Shown here piece by piece: positions 18,101-26,461 of a stretch of DNA of 33,491 nucleotides. The notes beneath the pieces were generated by a model. That model saw only the letters and a program-made list of their open reading frames with translations, searched no databases and was not told where the DNA came from. The stretch's first letter is position 1. Each line of letters begins with the position of its first letter. The DNA is from Bacillota bacterium (GTDB lineage Bacteria; Bacillota; Clostridia; Christensenellales; Aristaeellaceae), in assembly GCA_023398575.1 (NCBI GenBank), contig JAEWSC010000079.1, forward strand, positions 1-33,491, read 5' to 3'. The translations under genes and the position numbers were made by a program.

Positions 18101-18249
18101 TCCTTGACCGGTACGCAATGAAGCGGGGTTGTGGTTTGATACAGCTTAACCTCAATGGTTCCAACGCCGCGAAAAATCCTCTGTTCCAGGGTGCTTTGAA
18201 GCCTCTTTAGTTTCATCAGCGTCTGATTTACGCTTTTCTCGGTCCGCAT
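15124..18249 (-). CDS. Alpha-mannosidase, glycoside hydrolase family 38
   Basis: 1041 residues. The GH38 catalytic domain begins with the zinc-binding GHSHMDTAWLWP block (H260 and D262 in the proposed numbering, HxD) and holds the nucleophile Asp in WLPDTFGYS (about D372). An N-terminal beta-rich domain (about 30-170, MYGWFRGTYTVPEELDG) and large C-terminal beta domains complete the usual bacterial architecture. Members remove terminal alpha-mannose with retention of configuration. No signal peptide is visible, so it should act in the cytoplasm on imported oligosaccharide. The frame extends to 18315, but AAAGGAG (18262-18268) and the start of recognisable sequence favour ATG 18249. It lies 49 bp after the regulator gene, so the two are probably co-transcribed. 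Confidence 0.93.
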   Translation of the reverse strand: MRTEKSVNQTLMKLKRLQSTLEQRIFRGVGTIEVKLYQTTTPLHCVPVKEHFYALPKEGRWGGEGMYGWFRGTYTVPEELDGETLYLYPRIGGYEATLWVDGSIHSNFANKILVGSHGNHYCNRFIPKAKAGQQVDIALEYYAFHDMPGTQPLTNESYEDYSYPIGPVEVCLRDEELMAFLFDLRTLTALVDALPESSFRRADVLYTLTKVHGLIYYDPDNASDAEFRGAIQTVWPLIKEQLGKQNGPTAPYVGLTGHSHMDTAWLWPISETVKKCARTYANQMNLMDEYPEYTFVQSSAYHSEWIRVHYPELFARIQQRVAEGRYEPNGGVWVECDCNLTGGEYLLRQFVWGQRFTQKYFNYKADAFWLPDTFGYSYAIPQIMLGCGVRYFLTTKMAWNDTNRFPYTSFYWQGLDGSRVLTHLNLTHQGPDPATLTEITEGGPAMNNPIEEKMVSDMRLFSYGKGDGGGGPEFEMIEMSRRLHDLEGIPRTSHTSVSAFMQRLETEIHEPTLYAGELYLELHRGTLTNQHIIKRNNRLLEIALHDLELLTVKHAVANAKAADGQAVRPLMNTLLVNQFHDILPGTCIHSAHAQSIQETTQAILAARGMTLALLDSAYANKESSFVTLHNTLSFDRCDTVYLKAMSGMRIAGGYAQQRFIDLNGEEMLAVSGVVLPALGSKVLAWEVADVEKAVCPFRLEGNTLITPFARVRFDENGAMDSFVDAQTDRELVDTNGLPFNSFLMAEEVSAAWDNWDIDADLEDKLSPAGRLVSREVVCVGAVEARIRSVYQMTEKTVITQDMVFSAHSPLVTFDTVIDWQDSHRFLKTAFDTSLFCDGVRNEIQFGYIRRSNHRSSAAEKARFEICNHKYSDLSEAGYGLALLNDCKYGLSVREGSMRLSLHKGGERPDSQGDKGRHFCRYAILPHAGGFCAETVVRPAYAFNYLPIANAGDCMMPQLASVDLPNIIIETVKPCEDADNAYILRLYEATGAYSKATLTLNHDVKEIALTDMLEEVQAKLPLSREAALTFKPFEIKTVRVAY

Positions 18250-18298
18250 AAGTGCTGCTTTCTCCTTTAGAACTATGATTGAGTGTTTATACCCGTTT

Positions 18299-19465
18299 TC
18301 AATCCACAGGAGCATCCTTAGGTCTTGGGCCGGTGGTACTGCCGATCACCAGCTTTGCAGGCACAACCAGGTCCTGTGCTGTCTTCAGCGGGTTCCCCAT
18401 GCGGGCCAGCAGCAGCTCCGCCACGTGCCGTCCTACCTGCTCCTGATCCTGCCGGATGGTAGTAATGGCCCCGGGGAGCATATGCGCCCACTCGGAATCG
18501 TCAAAGCCGCATACGCTCAAGTCCCTGGGAACGCTGATATTTAGATCATGGCAGGCCATCAAAATATCAAAGGCAAGTTCGTCATGCTCGGCCATGATGG
18601 CGGTAACGCCCTGGTTTACCAGGGATTTGACACGGATGGCCAACTCCGTAAGCCCACTGCCCTCTACCGTCTGGCGGCGCATATCCTCCCCCATGTCGGT
18701 AACGATGTATTCCCCCCGAAGCGGCAGCCCCGCCTTCTCATGGGCCATCATATATCCGGCGATGCGATCGCAGACGGTACGCCTGGCCTCCGGCCCTACA
18801 CCAGAAACATAGGCAATGCGCCGGTGACCCAAGGATATCAGATGCTCCATTAACTGTAGTGAGCCGCTCAGATTGTCGCTGGTCACAGAACTGATGTAAG
18901 GACAATTGCTGGGAATATCCATAATGACCACGGGCTTGCCCTGAAATATCAGTTGATTGAGAATGCTGATGTGAATATCTGATGATTTGGGATAATACGC
19001 AACGCCGGCCACATTCATATTGACCAATTGATTGAGTACCGTACGGCCCCTGGAGGGAAGATCATCCTCAGTTATGAAAATGGAGGCGTAGCAGCCCTTT
19101 TGAATCAGCAAATTGTTGGCCGCTTGGAAAGCCGATGTCAGACCCGTACGGCTGATATTGAATGGAAAAATAAAGGCAAATAAATTGTTGGCTGGCGCAG
19201 GCGCGGATTGCTTGGTGTAAATATCACGCGATACAAAGCTGCCAACACCGCGCTTGCGGTAGAGAATACCCATATTCTCCAACTCCGTCATAGCCCGGCG
19301 GGCAGTAATACGGCTGATACTGTATTTCTCCATCAGTTTAATTTCGGTGCAGATGGGATGATCAAAAGAGAAAGCGCCGCTGCGGATGCTTTCCATAATG
19401 TCGTCAATAACCACCTGGTACAGCGTTGTGCGGGCTTTGTCTTTGCCCGATGGCGATGAAAGCAT
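18299..19465 (-). CDS. GntR-type regulator with LacI-type sugar-sensing domain (locus B)
   Basis: 388 residues. Residues 1-85 are a GntR winged helix (TTLYQVVIDDIMESIRSG, EIKLMEKYSISRITARRAM, LYRKRGVGSFV). From about 105 on it is a LacI/AraR-type ligand domain (FAFIFPFNIS, VAGVAYYPKS, PVVIMDIPSN, LISLGHRRIAYVSG), ending in the LacI-like VVPAKLVIGSTTG. The frame runs upstream to 19636, but AAAGGAG lies 9 bp before ATG 19465 and the family homology starts just after it. Its promoter -10 is covered by an imperfect copy of TTTGTTATAACAAA, so autoregulation is likely. It is divergent from the ABC operon carrying the perfect palindrome. Confidence 0.9.
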   Translation of the reverse strand: MLSSPSGKDKARTTLYQVVIDDIMESIRSGAFSFDHPICTEIKLMEKYSISRITARRAMTELENMGILYRKRGVGSFVSRDIYTKQSAPAPANNLFAFIFPFNISRTGLTSAFQAANNLLIQKGCYASIFITEDDLPSRGRTVLNQLVNMNVAGVAYYPKSSDIHISILNQLIFQGKPVVIMDIPSNCPYISSVTSDNLSGSLQLMEHLISLGHRRIAYVSGVGPEARRTVCDRIAGYMMAHEKAGLPLRGEYIVTDMGEDMRRQTVEGSGLTELAIRVKSLVNQGVTAIMAEHDELAFDILMACHDLNISVPRDLSVCGFDDSEWAHMLPGAITTIRQDQEQVGRHVAELLLARMGNPLKTAQDLVVPAKLVIGSTTGPRPKDAPVD

Positions 19466-19561
19466 ACGTTTGCTCTCCTTTGTTATGCGTGCAAAAGCTT
19501 TTACGCGTGCGAATAAGACAAGAGATCTTCGGACTTTTTCCGTATGTATTAAATCTTGTTT

Positions 19562-19590
19562 ATTATAACAAACATGAGATAAGTTTGCAA
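19562..19590 (-). promoter_or_regulatory. Predicted autoregulated promoter of locus B regulator, with operator
   Basis: On the minus strand TTGCAA (19585-19590) and TATAAT (19562-19567) are 17 bp apart. The -10 lies inside TTTATTATAACAAA (19559-19572 on the plus strand), which differs at one position from the perfect palindrome at 19741. A half-site-like TTGTTATAA lies upstream at about 19597-19605. Confidence 0.65.
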
Positions 19591-19712
19591 GTAGATTGTT
19601 ATAAGCTCCGAAAGCAGTAGTGCGCATGCAAATCACAAGACATATTCCTTCTTATATTTATTGCTAACGCACAAAACAAAGCCAACATTTCAAATAATCT
19701 TGATAAATTGTA

Positions 19713-19754
19713 TTGACATCAAATATTTGCTATGCTATCATTTGTTATAACAAA
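19713..19754 (+). promoter_or_regulatory. Promoter plus palindromic operator of locus B ABC operon
   Basis: TTGACA (19713-19718) and TATCAT (19736-19741) are separated by 17 bp. A perfect 14-bp palindrome, TTTGTTATAACAAA (19741-19754), begins at the last base of the -10 and covers the expected start of transcription, a classic repressor position. The remaining part of the 19466-19772 gap holds the divergent regulator promoter and nothing else recognisable. Confidence 0.75.
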
Positions 19755-19772
19755 TAGCGGAGGCTGTTCCAT

Positions 19773-20741
19773 ATGCATGTAACAAACCAAACATCGCGGG
19801 TGAGTACGAAAAACCGGCTGGGCACGTCGCTTCGTCAAATTTTATCCAGCTGGCAATTGTATGTGATGGCACTCCCCACAGCTGCTCTGCTGTTTATGTT
19901 CAGCTACATGCCCATGTTTGGAACTCTTTTGGCTTTCAAGCGCTTCCGCATCAAAGACGGCATCTTGGGCAGCCCATGGATGAATCCGGTACTGCGCAAT
20001 TTTGAAATCTTGTTCCGCCCCAATTCAGCCGCTGTCAATGCCATCAAGAACACCCTACTGTTAAACCTGATGTTTATCACTGCCGGGACCCTCTTTGCAC
20101 TGGCATTGGCGCTGATGTTCAACGAAATCCGCCACAAACAGTACAAAAAGCTCACGCAATCGCTGACCTTCCTGCCCTACTTTATTTCCACTGTGGTAGT
20201 CGGTATCTTTGCGGCAGGGCTCTTGGGGTATGACAACGGCGTCATCAACAGCATGCTTTCTTCTATGGGCTTTGAACGCATTGCCTTTTATATGGAACCC
20301 GGGTATTGGCCCTGGATACTGCTGGTGGTCAACATCTGGAAGGGCGCAGGATACAGCTCAGTGGTATACCTGGCTACCATTGCCGGCATAGACAGTTCGT
20401 ATTATGAGGCGGCACAAATCGACGGCGCATCCAAATGGAATCAGGTCCGCTATATCTCCCTTCCCCTTTTGCGCCCCACTGTCATCATATTGACCCTCTT
20501 GGCCATTGGCAAGATCATGAACGCAGATTTTGGCCTGTTCTTTAACGTGACGGGCGATATGCCAGCCATTTACTCTTCGACAGACGTTATCGATACTTTC
20601 ATTTACCGAACTCTTCGCAAAACTGGTGACATCGGCATTTCCACCGCGGTAGGCTTATTTCAGTCCGCTGTTTCCTTTGTATTGGTGCTCTTGAGCAACT
20701 GGGCGGCAAGGCGCATAGATGACAGCGCCGCGCTGTTTTAG
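19773..20741 (+). CDS. ABC transporter permease, LplB type (CUT1)
   Basis: 322 residues. The N-terminus is cytoplasmic and basic, followed by the LplB-like first span (LYVMALPTAALLFMFSYMPM, then FGTLLAFKRFRIKDGILGSP). There are six spans and the EAA loop EAAQIDGASKWNQVRYISLP. GGAGG (19759-19763) lies 9 bp before the ATG. It is the first gene of an operon with a second permease (15 bp downstream) and a binding protein. Proteins of this subtype import oligosaccharides in Bacillota; no ATPase gene is present, so a shared one is presumably used. Confidence 0.92.
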   Translation: MHVTNQTSRVSTKNRLGTSLRQILSSWQLYVMALPTAALLFMFSYMPMFGTLLAFKRFRIKDGILGSPWMNPVLRNFEILFRPNSAAVNAIKNTLLLNLMFITAGTLFALALALMFNEIRHKQYKKLTQSLTFLPYFISTVVVGIFAAGLLGYDNGVINSMLSSMGFERIAFYMEPGYWPWILLVVNIWKGAGYSSVVYLATIAGIDSSYYEAAQIDGASKWNQVRYISLPLLRPTVIILTLLAIGKIMNADFGLFFNVTGDMPAIYSSTDVIDTFIYRTLRKTGDIGISTAVGLFQSAVSFVLVLLSNWAARRIDDSAALF

Positions 20742-20756
20742 AAAGGAGGCGGCAAC

Positions 20757-21671
20757 ATGGTTCATGCTCAATCACGACCCATTAAAGCAAAAAGAAAGCA
20801 CATGTCCTTCGGCCTTATTCTGGTGTATCTATTCGTAGGCTTGTTCGCCTTCGCCTGCCTGTATCCCTTTTTGATGGTTATCTCCGGCTCTTTGACCAGC
20901 CGCGGCGAAGCTGCGCTCTACGGCTTCCGCCTGATCCCAAGCCAACCCACCTTCGCCGCTTATGAAACGTTGTTTGTCAACTCCACCGCCATTGTGAACG
21001 GTTACAAGGTAACGCTGTTTGTAACGGTTGTCGGTACTTTTCTTTCGCTGATGGTTAACAGCATGATGGGCTATGTGCTGGCCAGAAAGCAAATGAAGTT
21101 CCGTAGAGTTCTGAACTTTTATGTGCTCTTTACCATGCTATTTAACGGCGGCATGGTCCCTTGGTACATTATCTGTACGCGCTACCTGCACTTGCAAGAT
21201 AACATATGGGCCATGATTGTGCCTATGCTGGCCAGCCCTTGGTATGTGTTTCTGATCCGCAATTACTTCCAAGCCATCCCCGAGGAGCTGTATGAATCCG
21301 CCAGAATCGACGGTGCATCTGACTTTTTGATCTTTCGAAAAATCTACCTGCGGCTGGCCACGCCGGTATTGGCGACAGTGACGCTGTTTACGGCACTGGG
21401 ATATTGGAACGACTGGTGGCTGGGACTTATGCTTATTGACCGCAACGAGCTTCAACCGCTTCAAATGCTGCTTCGTACCATTATCGCCAACATTCAATTT
21501 TTGCAGACCATGGAATCTTCACCTCAGGTGCAGCAGCTTTTGGCCTCCATTCCCAGCGATGCGGTGCGTATGGCACTGGTCATTCTCACCACCGGCCCCA
21601 TCATGTTCCTGTATCCCTTTGTACAGCGGTACTTCGTAAAAGGCATTATGATCGGCGCTGTCAAGGGCTGA
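20757..21671 (+). CDS. Carbohydrate ABC transporter permease, YtcP/AraQ type (CUT1)
   Basis: 304 residues. The sequence after the basic N-terminus (LYPFLMVISGSLTSRGEAAL, then YGFRLIPSQPTFAAYETLF) is the hallmark of YtcP-like permeases. Six hydrophobic spans and the EAA loop ESARIDGASDFLIFRKIYL follow. The C-terminus (PFVQRYFVKGIMIGAVKG) is conserved in the family. AAAGGAGG precedes the ATG. It forms the membrane channel together with the upstream LplB-type subunit. Confidence 0.93.
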   Translation: MVHAQSRPIKAKRKHMSFGLILVYLFVGLFAFACLYPFLMVISGSLTSRGEAALYGFRLIPSQPTFAAYETLFVNSTAIVNGYKVTLFVTVVGTFLSLMVNSMMGYVLARKQMKFRRVLNFYVLFTMLFNGGMVPWYIICTRYLHLQDNIWAMIVPMLASPWYVFLIRNYFQAIPEELYESARIDGASDFLIFRKIYLRLATPVLATVTLFTALGYWNDWWLGLMLIDRNELQPLQMLLRTIIANIQFLQTMESSPQVQQLLASIPSDAVRMALVILTTGPIMFLYPFVQRYFVKGIMIGAVKG

Positions 21672-21803
21672 GAAGTCATAATGGAATTATGCGACACTTG
21701 CCTGAAGTACATCGCGCGAAGGTTTGAATTGTTTGGGGCGAAGTTGTGCCCCGTTCAATCAATTTTTGCCGCACTGCGGCGAATATAAAAAGGAGGAAGC
21801 CCC

Positions 21804-23279
21804 ATGAAGAAGCTCGTATCCCTTGTGCTGGTGCTGATGATGGTCATCACGCTGGTACCCCTTACGTTTGCATCCGCAGAAAGCAAACTGGAGCCTGTAA
21901 CGCTGCACTTTATCTTCTTCGGCGACAAAAAGTCAGAGACCGACAACGTATTTAAGGCCATCGCCGACAAGTACCGCGATGTGTTGAACGCCGATTTTGA
22001 CGTGCAGTTCATCGCAGGTGACGACTATAAGCAGAAGCTGCTGGTAAAGGCTGCCGCAGGCGACTCCTGGGACATGAACTTTGAAGGCAACTGGCTGGGC
22101 TATTACCAGATGACCGCCATGGATGCCTATATGGACCTGACTGAGCTTTTGCCCAAATACGCCCCCGACCTGTATGCCGCCTATCAGGAAAGCGGCGCTC
22201 TGAGCGCTGCCACCTATAAGGGCAAGATTGTGGCGCTGCCCTGGACCATGGTCATGAACAACCGCACCCATTACCAGTGGCGCGGCGACCTGGCCGAGGC
22301 TAAAGGAATCACCGTTGAGCCTGATTCCATCAAGACCTTTGAGGATGCGGATGTCCTGGCCCACAAGCTTAAGGAAGCCTATCCCGACCGGTACATCCTG
22401 GAAGCCGCTTCCCTGGATGCCTGCCTGATCAAGAACAACCTGGTGGACATCGGCAACTCCCTGGTCATTGATCTCAAGGACCCCGACTACAAGGTACAGC
22501 CGCTGGAACAGACAGCCGCCTACCTGGAATTCGCCACCTGGGCCAAGAAGTGGCAGGATGAAGGCATTATCTGGAAAGACGTTCTCACCGACAAGACAGA
22601 CCACAACGCCTTGATCGATCAGGGCAAGCTGCTCTCCAAGTGGGGCACCCATGAATTCGCCCGCCAGAACCGCGCCTGGGTCGAAGAAGGCGCCCGTTGG
22701 GATTTCAGTGTTCTGTATCCCGATGGCCTCTCTGCCAACCGTACCCCCCTGGCCAACGTGGCCGCCATCTCCGCGACCAGCGAAAACCCCGAGCGCACAC
22801 TAATGTTCATGAACCTTCTGCAGACCGACAAGGAACTCTACGATATGTTCCACTACGGCATCCTGGGCACCACCTATGTGCTGGATGGTGAAGCCGCCGT
22901 GTTCCCCGAAGGCATGAACGGCGCCAATTCCAACTACATGGAATGGGGCGGCCGCTGGGCCTACTGGAAACCCCAATTCATGCGCCCCGATTTCTCCTAC
23001 GGCCCCGGATTCTGGACCGAGGAAGCCGATTTTGCCAAGTCCAACCCCAACAACGTCAACTCCCCCTTCGCTTCCTTCAGCTTTGACAAGACTGACGTGT
23101 CTATTGAAGCCGCACAGCGCGATCAGATTCATTTCGATATGAACAAGATCATCGAAGTTGGCCTGGCCGGTGATGCCGTTGCCGCCGTGCAGAACCTCAT
23201 CGATCAGCAGAAGGCCGCCGGTCTGGATGTGATCCTGGCTGCCGCCCAAGCGCAGGTTGACGCTTTCCTCGGAAAGTAA
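21804..23279 (+). CDS. Extracellular substrate-binding protein of locus B ABC importer
   Basis: 491 residues. A signal peptide of about 25 residues (MKKLVSLVLVLMMVITLVPL, then TFASAES) ends at an Ala-x-Ala-type site with no lipobox cysteine. The mature protein begins VTLHFIFFGDKKSETDNV, like LipO/YtcQ-type binding proteins that work with LplB/YtcP permeases, and it is rich in Trp and Tyr for sugar stacking. AAAGGAGG lies upstream of the ATG. The codon choice is more C-ending and uniform than in neighbouring genes, consistent with high expression. It is separated from the permeases by 132 bp and from the GH3 gene by a hairpin-rich spacer. Confidence 0.9.
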   Translation: MKKLVSLVLVLMMVITLVPLTFASAESKLEPVTLHFIFFGDKKSETDNVFKAIADKYRDVLNADFDVQFIAGDDYKQKLLVKAAAGDSWDMNFEGNWLGYYQMTAMDAYMDLTELLPKYAPDLYAAYQESGALSAATYKGKIVALPWTMVMNNRTHYQWRGDLAEAKGITVEPDSIKTFEDADVLAHKLKEAYPDRYILEAASLDACLIKNNLVDIGNSLVIDLKDPDYKVQPLEQTAAYLEFATWAKKWQDEGIIWKDVLTDKTDHNALIDQGKLLSKWGTHEFARQNRAWVEEGARWDFSVLYPDGLSANRTPLANVAAISATSENPERTLMFMNLLQTDKELYDMFHYGILGTTYVLDGEAAVFPEGMNGANSNYMEWGGRWAYWKPQFMRPDFSYGPGFWTEEADFAKSNPNNVNSPFASFSFDKTDVSIEAAQRDQIHFDMNKIIEVGLAGDAVAAVQNLIDQQKAAGLDVILAAAQAQVDAFLGK

Positions 23280-23591
23280 TACAATCCCTCCAACCTTATC
23301 GGCGCTGCACTCCAGCGCCGGTATTGCGCGTTAACAGCCCAAGAGGCATTGGAGGGCCGGAGCCCTCCAATGGAAAATCGCAAATCAGCGACATGCGCGG
23401 TGATTTGCGTTGGAATTTCGAAGAAATTCCTTCCTTGCCCGAGCAAACGTCCGCAAAAGCTTAGCTTTTGCAGTGCAGCGAGGGAAAACTCGAAAAAGTG
23501 GCTTTGCCACTTTTTCGAAACATCATACCGGCGCTGCACTCCAGCGCCGGTATTGCCTGTAAAAATCGAAATGCAATACGGAGGAATCACC
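23280..23591 (+). repeat. Hairpin-dense spacer flanked by 28-bp direct repeats
   Basis: This 312-bp spacer holds seven perfect or near-perfect stem-loops. Stems lie at 23300-23320 and 23528-23550 (CGGCGCTG/CAGCGCCG, loop CACTC), 23348-23371 (10 bp, loop CGGA), 23379-23409 (9 bp), 23412-23430 (GGAATTTC/GAAATTCC), 23453-23471 (GCAAAAGC/GCTTTTGC) and 23490-23518 (13 bp, terminator-like with A and T runs). Two identical 28-bp copies (23300-23327 and 23529-23556) bracket the set. It is not coding. It could be a small repetitive element inserted between the binding-protein and GH3 genes, or mRNA-processing and terminator structure that sets the two genes' relative expression. Confidence 0.7.
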
Positions 23592-26213
23592 GTGCAAGCA
23601 CCCTATCGCCAGAAAGAACTACCCGTACAGGAGCGTATAGAAGACCTGCTGTCTAGAATGACCTTGGATGAAAAAGTTGCGCAAATGGATATGATCCGCG
23701 GTGTGGAACTTGCCACCAAAGTACATCCCGCCAACTTTTGCGCGGTAGATCCTTCCTCCGATTTTTATTGGGACAAGGTGGATGTAGCCATTGGGGAAAA
23801 GGGTATAGGCTTTGTCCACGATGTGTATTCCGTACCTTCGGTACTCAACAAGCTGCAAAAATACTTTGTGGAGCATACTCGTCTGGGTATTCCGTGCATA
23901 TTTACAGGCGAAGCGCTCCACGGCCTTTCTTATCCCGGCGCCACCGTCTTTCCCATGCCTTTAAACCTTGGCGCGGCCTTTGACCGAAATTTAACCTACA
24001 ACGTAGGCCGGGCCATTGCGGCGGAGACCAGAGGCCTTGGTATTCATGAAATACTTGCACCCAACTTGGATGTGGCCAGAGACCCACGCTGGGGCCGCAT
24101 GGAAGAAACCTTTGGAGAGGATACATATCTTTCCAGTGAAATGGCATACGCAATCATCACCGGCGAGCAGGGCGACGATATATCAAAGCCTGACAGTATT
24201 GTCTGCGAGCCCAAGCATTACTGCGTGCATGGCATCGCGGAGGGCGGCGTCAACTGCGGGCCTGCCAGGGCCGGTGTGCGGGAAGTAGAGACGTGTTATC
24301 TGCCAGTTTTTGAAGCCGGTATCAAAAAGGCCGGCGCTTACAATGCCATGGCCTCCTATAACTGTATTGATGGTGAGGCCGTTATCGCTTCTGAACATTA
24401 TTTAAAGGAGGTCCTGGCGGATCGCTTTGAACTAAAAGGCTATGTGCGGGCGGATTTTGGCGCGGTGAACCGGTTGAAAACCAATCATTTCATGACATCA
24501 GATGACCTATCCAGCATGGAAATGGCAGTAAACAGCGGTTTACATGTGCAAGGCTTTGACTATCCCAACGAAGTATGGCAGCAAGGTCTAATACAACTTG
24601 TGAAAGAGGGCCGCATTGCGATACAGACCATTGACAACGCCGTGCGGCGGGTTCTGAGAGTCAAGTTCGACCTGGGCTTGTTTGAAAATCCTTATGTTTC
24701 TGAGACCGCACATGAAGGCATCACCCGCTGTGATAAGCACCGAGAATTGAGCTATACGGCAGCCGTAAAATCTGCCGTTCTGTTGAAAAATGCAGGCGGA
24801 TTGCTGCCGCTTGACGGAACGCACAAAACCATTGCGCTGCTCGGCCCCTCCTCCAACCGCCAGCGCATCGGCAGCTACGCCTCTGTGCCCTTTGGCTATC
24901 ATGTACCCTCTGTTTATGAAGAGCTCAAAAAGGCGATTCCCAATTGTACAATCTTACAGGAGGACGGCTGCGCTATCTCTCCAAGAGATGTGACCCCGAT
25001 GCCCAGAGAATGGCTGCCAGGTGGCGTAAAGCTTACCTACTTTGCCACCCGTGACTTTACATTGCCGCCCATAGGCAGTGGTACGGCCGGAGAAATAAAC
25101 TTCAACTGGATTCTTGCAAAGCCCCACCGCGACCTTCATTTTTTAGGTTATGGCGTGCGCATGGAAGGCACCTTCAAGGTGCAATCCAATGCGGTAGGAA
25201 GGCATGATTCCTTTGATGGGCAGCTAATTTTTACCACCGATGACAGTGTACGTGTGTGGATAGATGGCAATTTGGTGATTGAAAGCATGGGTGATAACAA
25301 GCAAGCCCTGCCGGCATGCGATTTCACCTTTACAGAAGGTGCAGCGCATTCCTTTGTCATCGAGTTCGTGTGTGATGTAAGCGGCAATCACGTAACCTTC
25401 AGCCTGGCTCCCTTTGACAGCGGAAGCCTGGATAAGGCCGTGTCCCTGGCCCAAAAGGCAGATCTTGTGCTGTTGGTCTGCGGCGATGATACCGTGACCA
25501 GCGGCGAGGGCATGGACCGCAGCGAGTTGATTTTGTTTGGCCGGCAGAAAGAACTGGTAGACAGGGTCGCCGCTCTTTCAAAACCCACCGTGCTGGTGCT
25601 TGAAGTTGGCAAGCCTGTGGACCTGGGCGAAGCAGAAAAAACCATTGACGCCATTTTGGTGCCCTTCTTCGGCGGAGAACTAGGTGCACAAGCCATTGTA
25701 AACCTGCTGACAGGCCACGAAAACCCCGCCGGCCGACTACCAATCAGCTTTCCACGCAGTGTTGGCACACTTCCCTGCTACTATTCCCGGCTGCCCGGCG
25801 CCAGCGCGGAATATCTGGAAGGTAAACGGGATGCGCTATATCCCTTCGGCCATGGCCTGAGCTATACCGCCTTTGAATACAGCAATTTGAAGATAACGAA
25901 AACAGGCACCGGCTGTAATGCTGCCGTCAGCATGAGGGTTAAAAACACCGGCAATCGAGCAGGTGATGAGGTGGTGCAGCTGTACGTGAGGGATGTGCAA
26001 TCCTCCATTGTTACGCCCATGAAGCTGCTGCGCGGCTTTGAACGCATTACCTTATTGCCTGGTGAGGAAAAAGCAGTAACCTTTACCCTTGGCTTTGACG
26101 ATTTTAAACTGCTGAACAAAAAGCTCCAGTGGTTGGTGGAGCCGGGCGAGTTTATCATTATGGCAGGTGCGTCCAGCGATGATATCCGTCTTACTCAAAC
26201 CATTACACTATAA
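23592..26213 (+). CDS. Glycoside hydrolase family 3 beta-glycosidase with PA14 domain
   Basis: 873 residues from the proposed start. The (beta/alpha)8 domain (about 10-330) has LAPNLDVARDPRWGRMEETF and KH at about 208-209, with the nucleophile Asp in YVRADFGAV at about 288. The alpha/beta sandwich follows, interrupted at about 500-600 by a PA14-type domain (RMEGTFKVQ, FTTDDSVRVWIDGNLVIES), as in several GH3 beta-glucosidases. A fibronectin-III-like domain ends the protein (about 775-870). There is no signal peptide, so it is a cytoplasmic exo-glycosidase. The frame opens at 23349 inside the hairpin spacer; GGAGG at 23580-23584 lies 7 bp before GTG 23592, which I take as the start. Substrate stereochemistry is not certain. 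Confidence 0.93.
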   Translation: MQAPYRQKELPVQERIEDLLSRMTLDEKVAQMDMIRGVELATKVHPANFCAVDPSSDFYWDKVDVAIGEKGIGFVHDVYSVPSVLNKLQKYFVEHTRLGIPCIFTGEALHGLSYPGATVFPMPLNLGAAFDRNLTYNVGRAIAAETRGLGIHEILAPNLDVARDPRWGRMEETFGEDTYLSSEMAYAIITGEQGDDISKPDSIVCEPKHYCVHGIAEGGVNCGPARAGVREVETCYLPVFEAGIKKAGAYNAMASYNCIDGEAVIASEHYLKEVLADRFELKGYVRADFGAVNRLKTNHFMTSDDLSSMEMAVNSGLHVQGFDYPNEVWQQGLIQLVKEGRIAIQTIDNAVRRVLRVKFDLGLFENPYVSETAHEGITRCDKHRELSYTAAVKSAVLLKNAGGLLPLDGTHKTIALLGPSSNRQRIGSYASVPFGYHVPSVYEELKKAIPNCTILQEDGCAISPRDVTPMPREWLPGGVKLTYFATRDFTLPPIGSGTAGEINFNWILAKPHRDLHFLGYGVRMEGTFKVQSNAVGRHDSFDGQLIFTTDDSVRVWIDGNLVIESMGDNKQALPACDFTFTEGAAHSFVIEFVCDVSGNHVTFSLAPFDSGSLDKAVSLAQKADLVLLVCGDDTVTSGEGMDRSELILFGRQKELVDRVAALSKPTVLVLEVGKPVDLGEAEKTIDAILVPFFGGELGAQAIVNLLTGHENPAGRLPISFPRSVGTLPCYYSRLPGASAEYLEGKRDALYPFGHGLSYTAFEYSNLKITKTGTGCNAAVSMRVKNTGNRAGDEVVQLYVRDVQSSIVTPMKLLRGFERITLLPGEEKAVTFTLGFDDFKLLNKKLQWLVEPGEFIIMAGASSDDIRLTQTITL

Positions 26214-26233
26214 ATAGCATCACCCCGAACATG

Positions 26234-26276
26234 CGCCGGATATCATTGCAGCAACTTTTGCGCATGATATCCGGCG
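26234..26276. other. Long inverted repeat after GH3 gene
   Basis: CGCCGGATATCA (26234-26245) and TGATATCCGGCG (26265-26276) form a perfect 12-bp stem with a 19-nt loop, 20 bp after the GH3 stop codon. It lacks a following T-tract. It may be a factor-dependent terminator or an RNA 3'-end stabiliser. The rest of the 26214-26461 gap holds the promoter listed separately. Confidence 0.5.
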
Positions 26277-26393
26277 TGGCTTATATACACTCTCCCGCCG
26301 GTCAATCCCTACCCTTTCATAATACATTTCATGACATGTATGTCACAAAGCCTTTACACTTTCTCGCATATACATGGCAATTTGTACAGGTGG

Positions 26394-26422
26394 TTGACTT
26401 TTATGAACCTGTGCCCTATACT
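26394..26422 (+). promoter_or_regulatory. Predicted sigma-A promoter upstream of small membrane ORF and secDF
   Basis: TTGACT (26394-26399) and TATACT (26417-26422) are exactly 17 bp apart. Downstream, a 9-codon frame (26439-26465, MNGSDKPT) without a clear RBS ends with a TGA that overlaps the ATG of the 26462 ORF. Confidence 0.7.
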
Positions 26423-26461
26423 GCTTGAAGTACAAGCAATGAACGGGAGCGACAAGCCCAC

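Noticed and set aside
21933..22652. 239-codon Val/Gly-rich minus-strand frame over the locus B binding protein
   Set aside because: It is a typical mirror frame of a C-ending-codon-rich gene, with no start signal.
23349..23591. N-terminal extension of the GH3 protein by 81 codons
   Set aside because: The extension is the hairpin spacer read as protein; the RBS at 23580-23584 and family homology place the start at GTG 23592.
23280..23591. CRISPR array
   Set aside because: There are only two repeat copies, about 230 bp apart, with no regular spacers and no cas genes.
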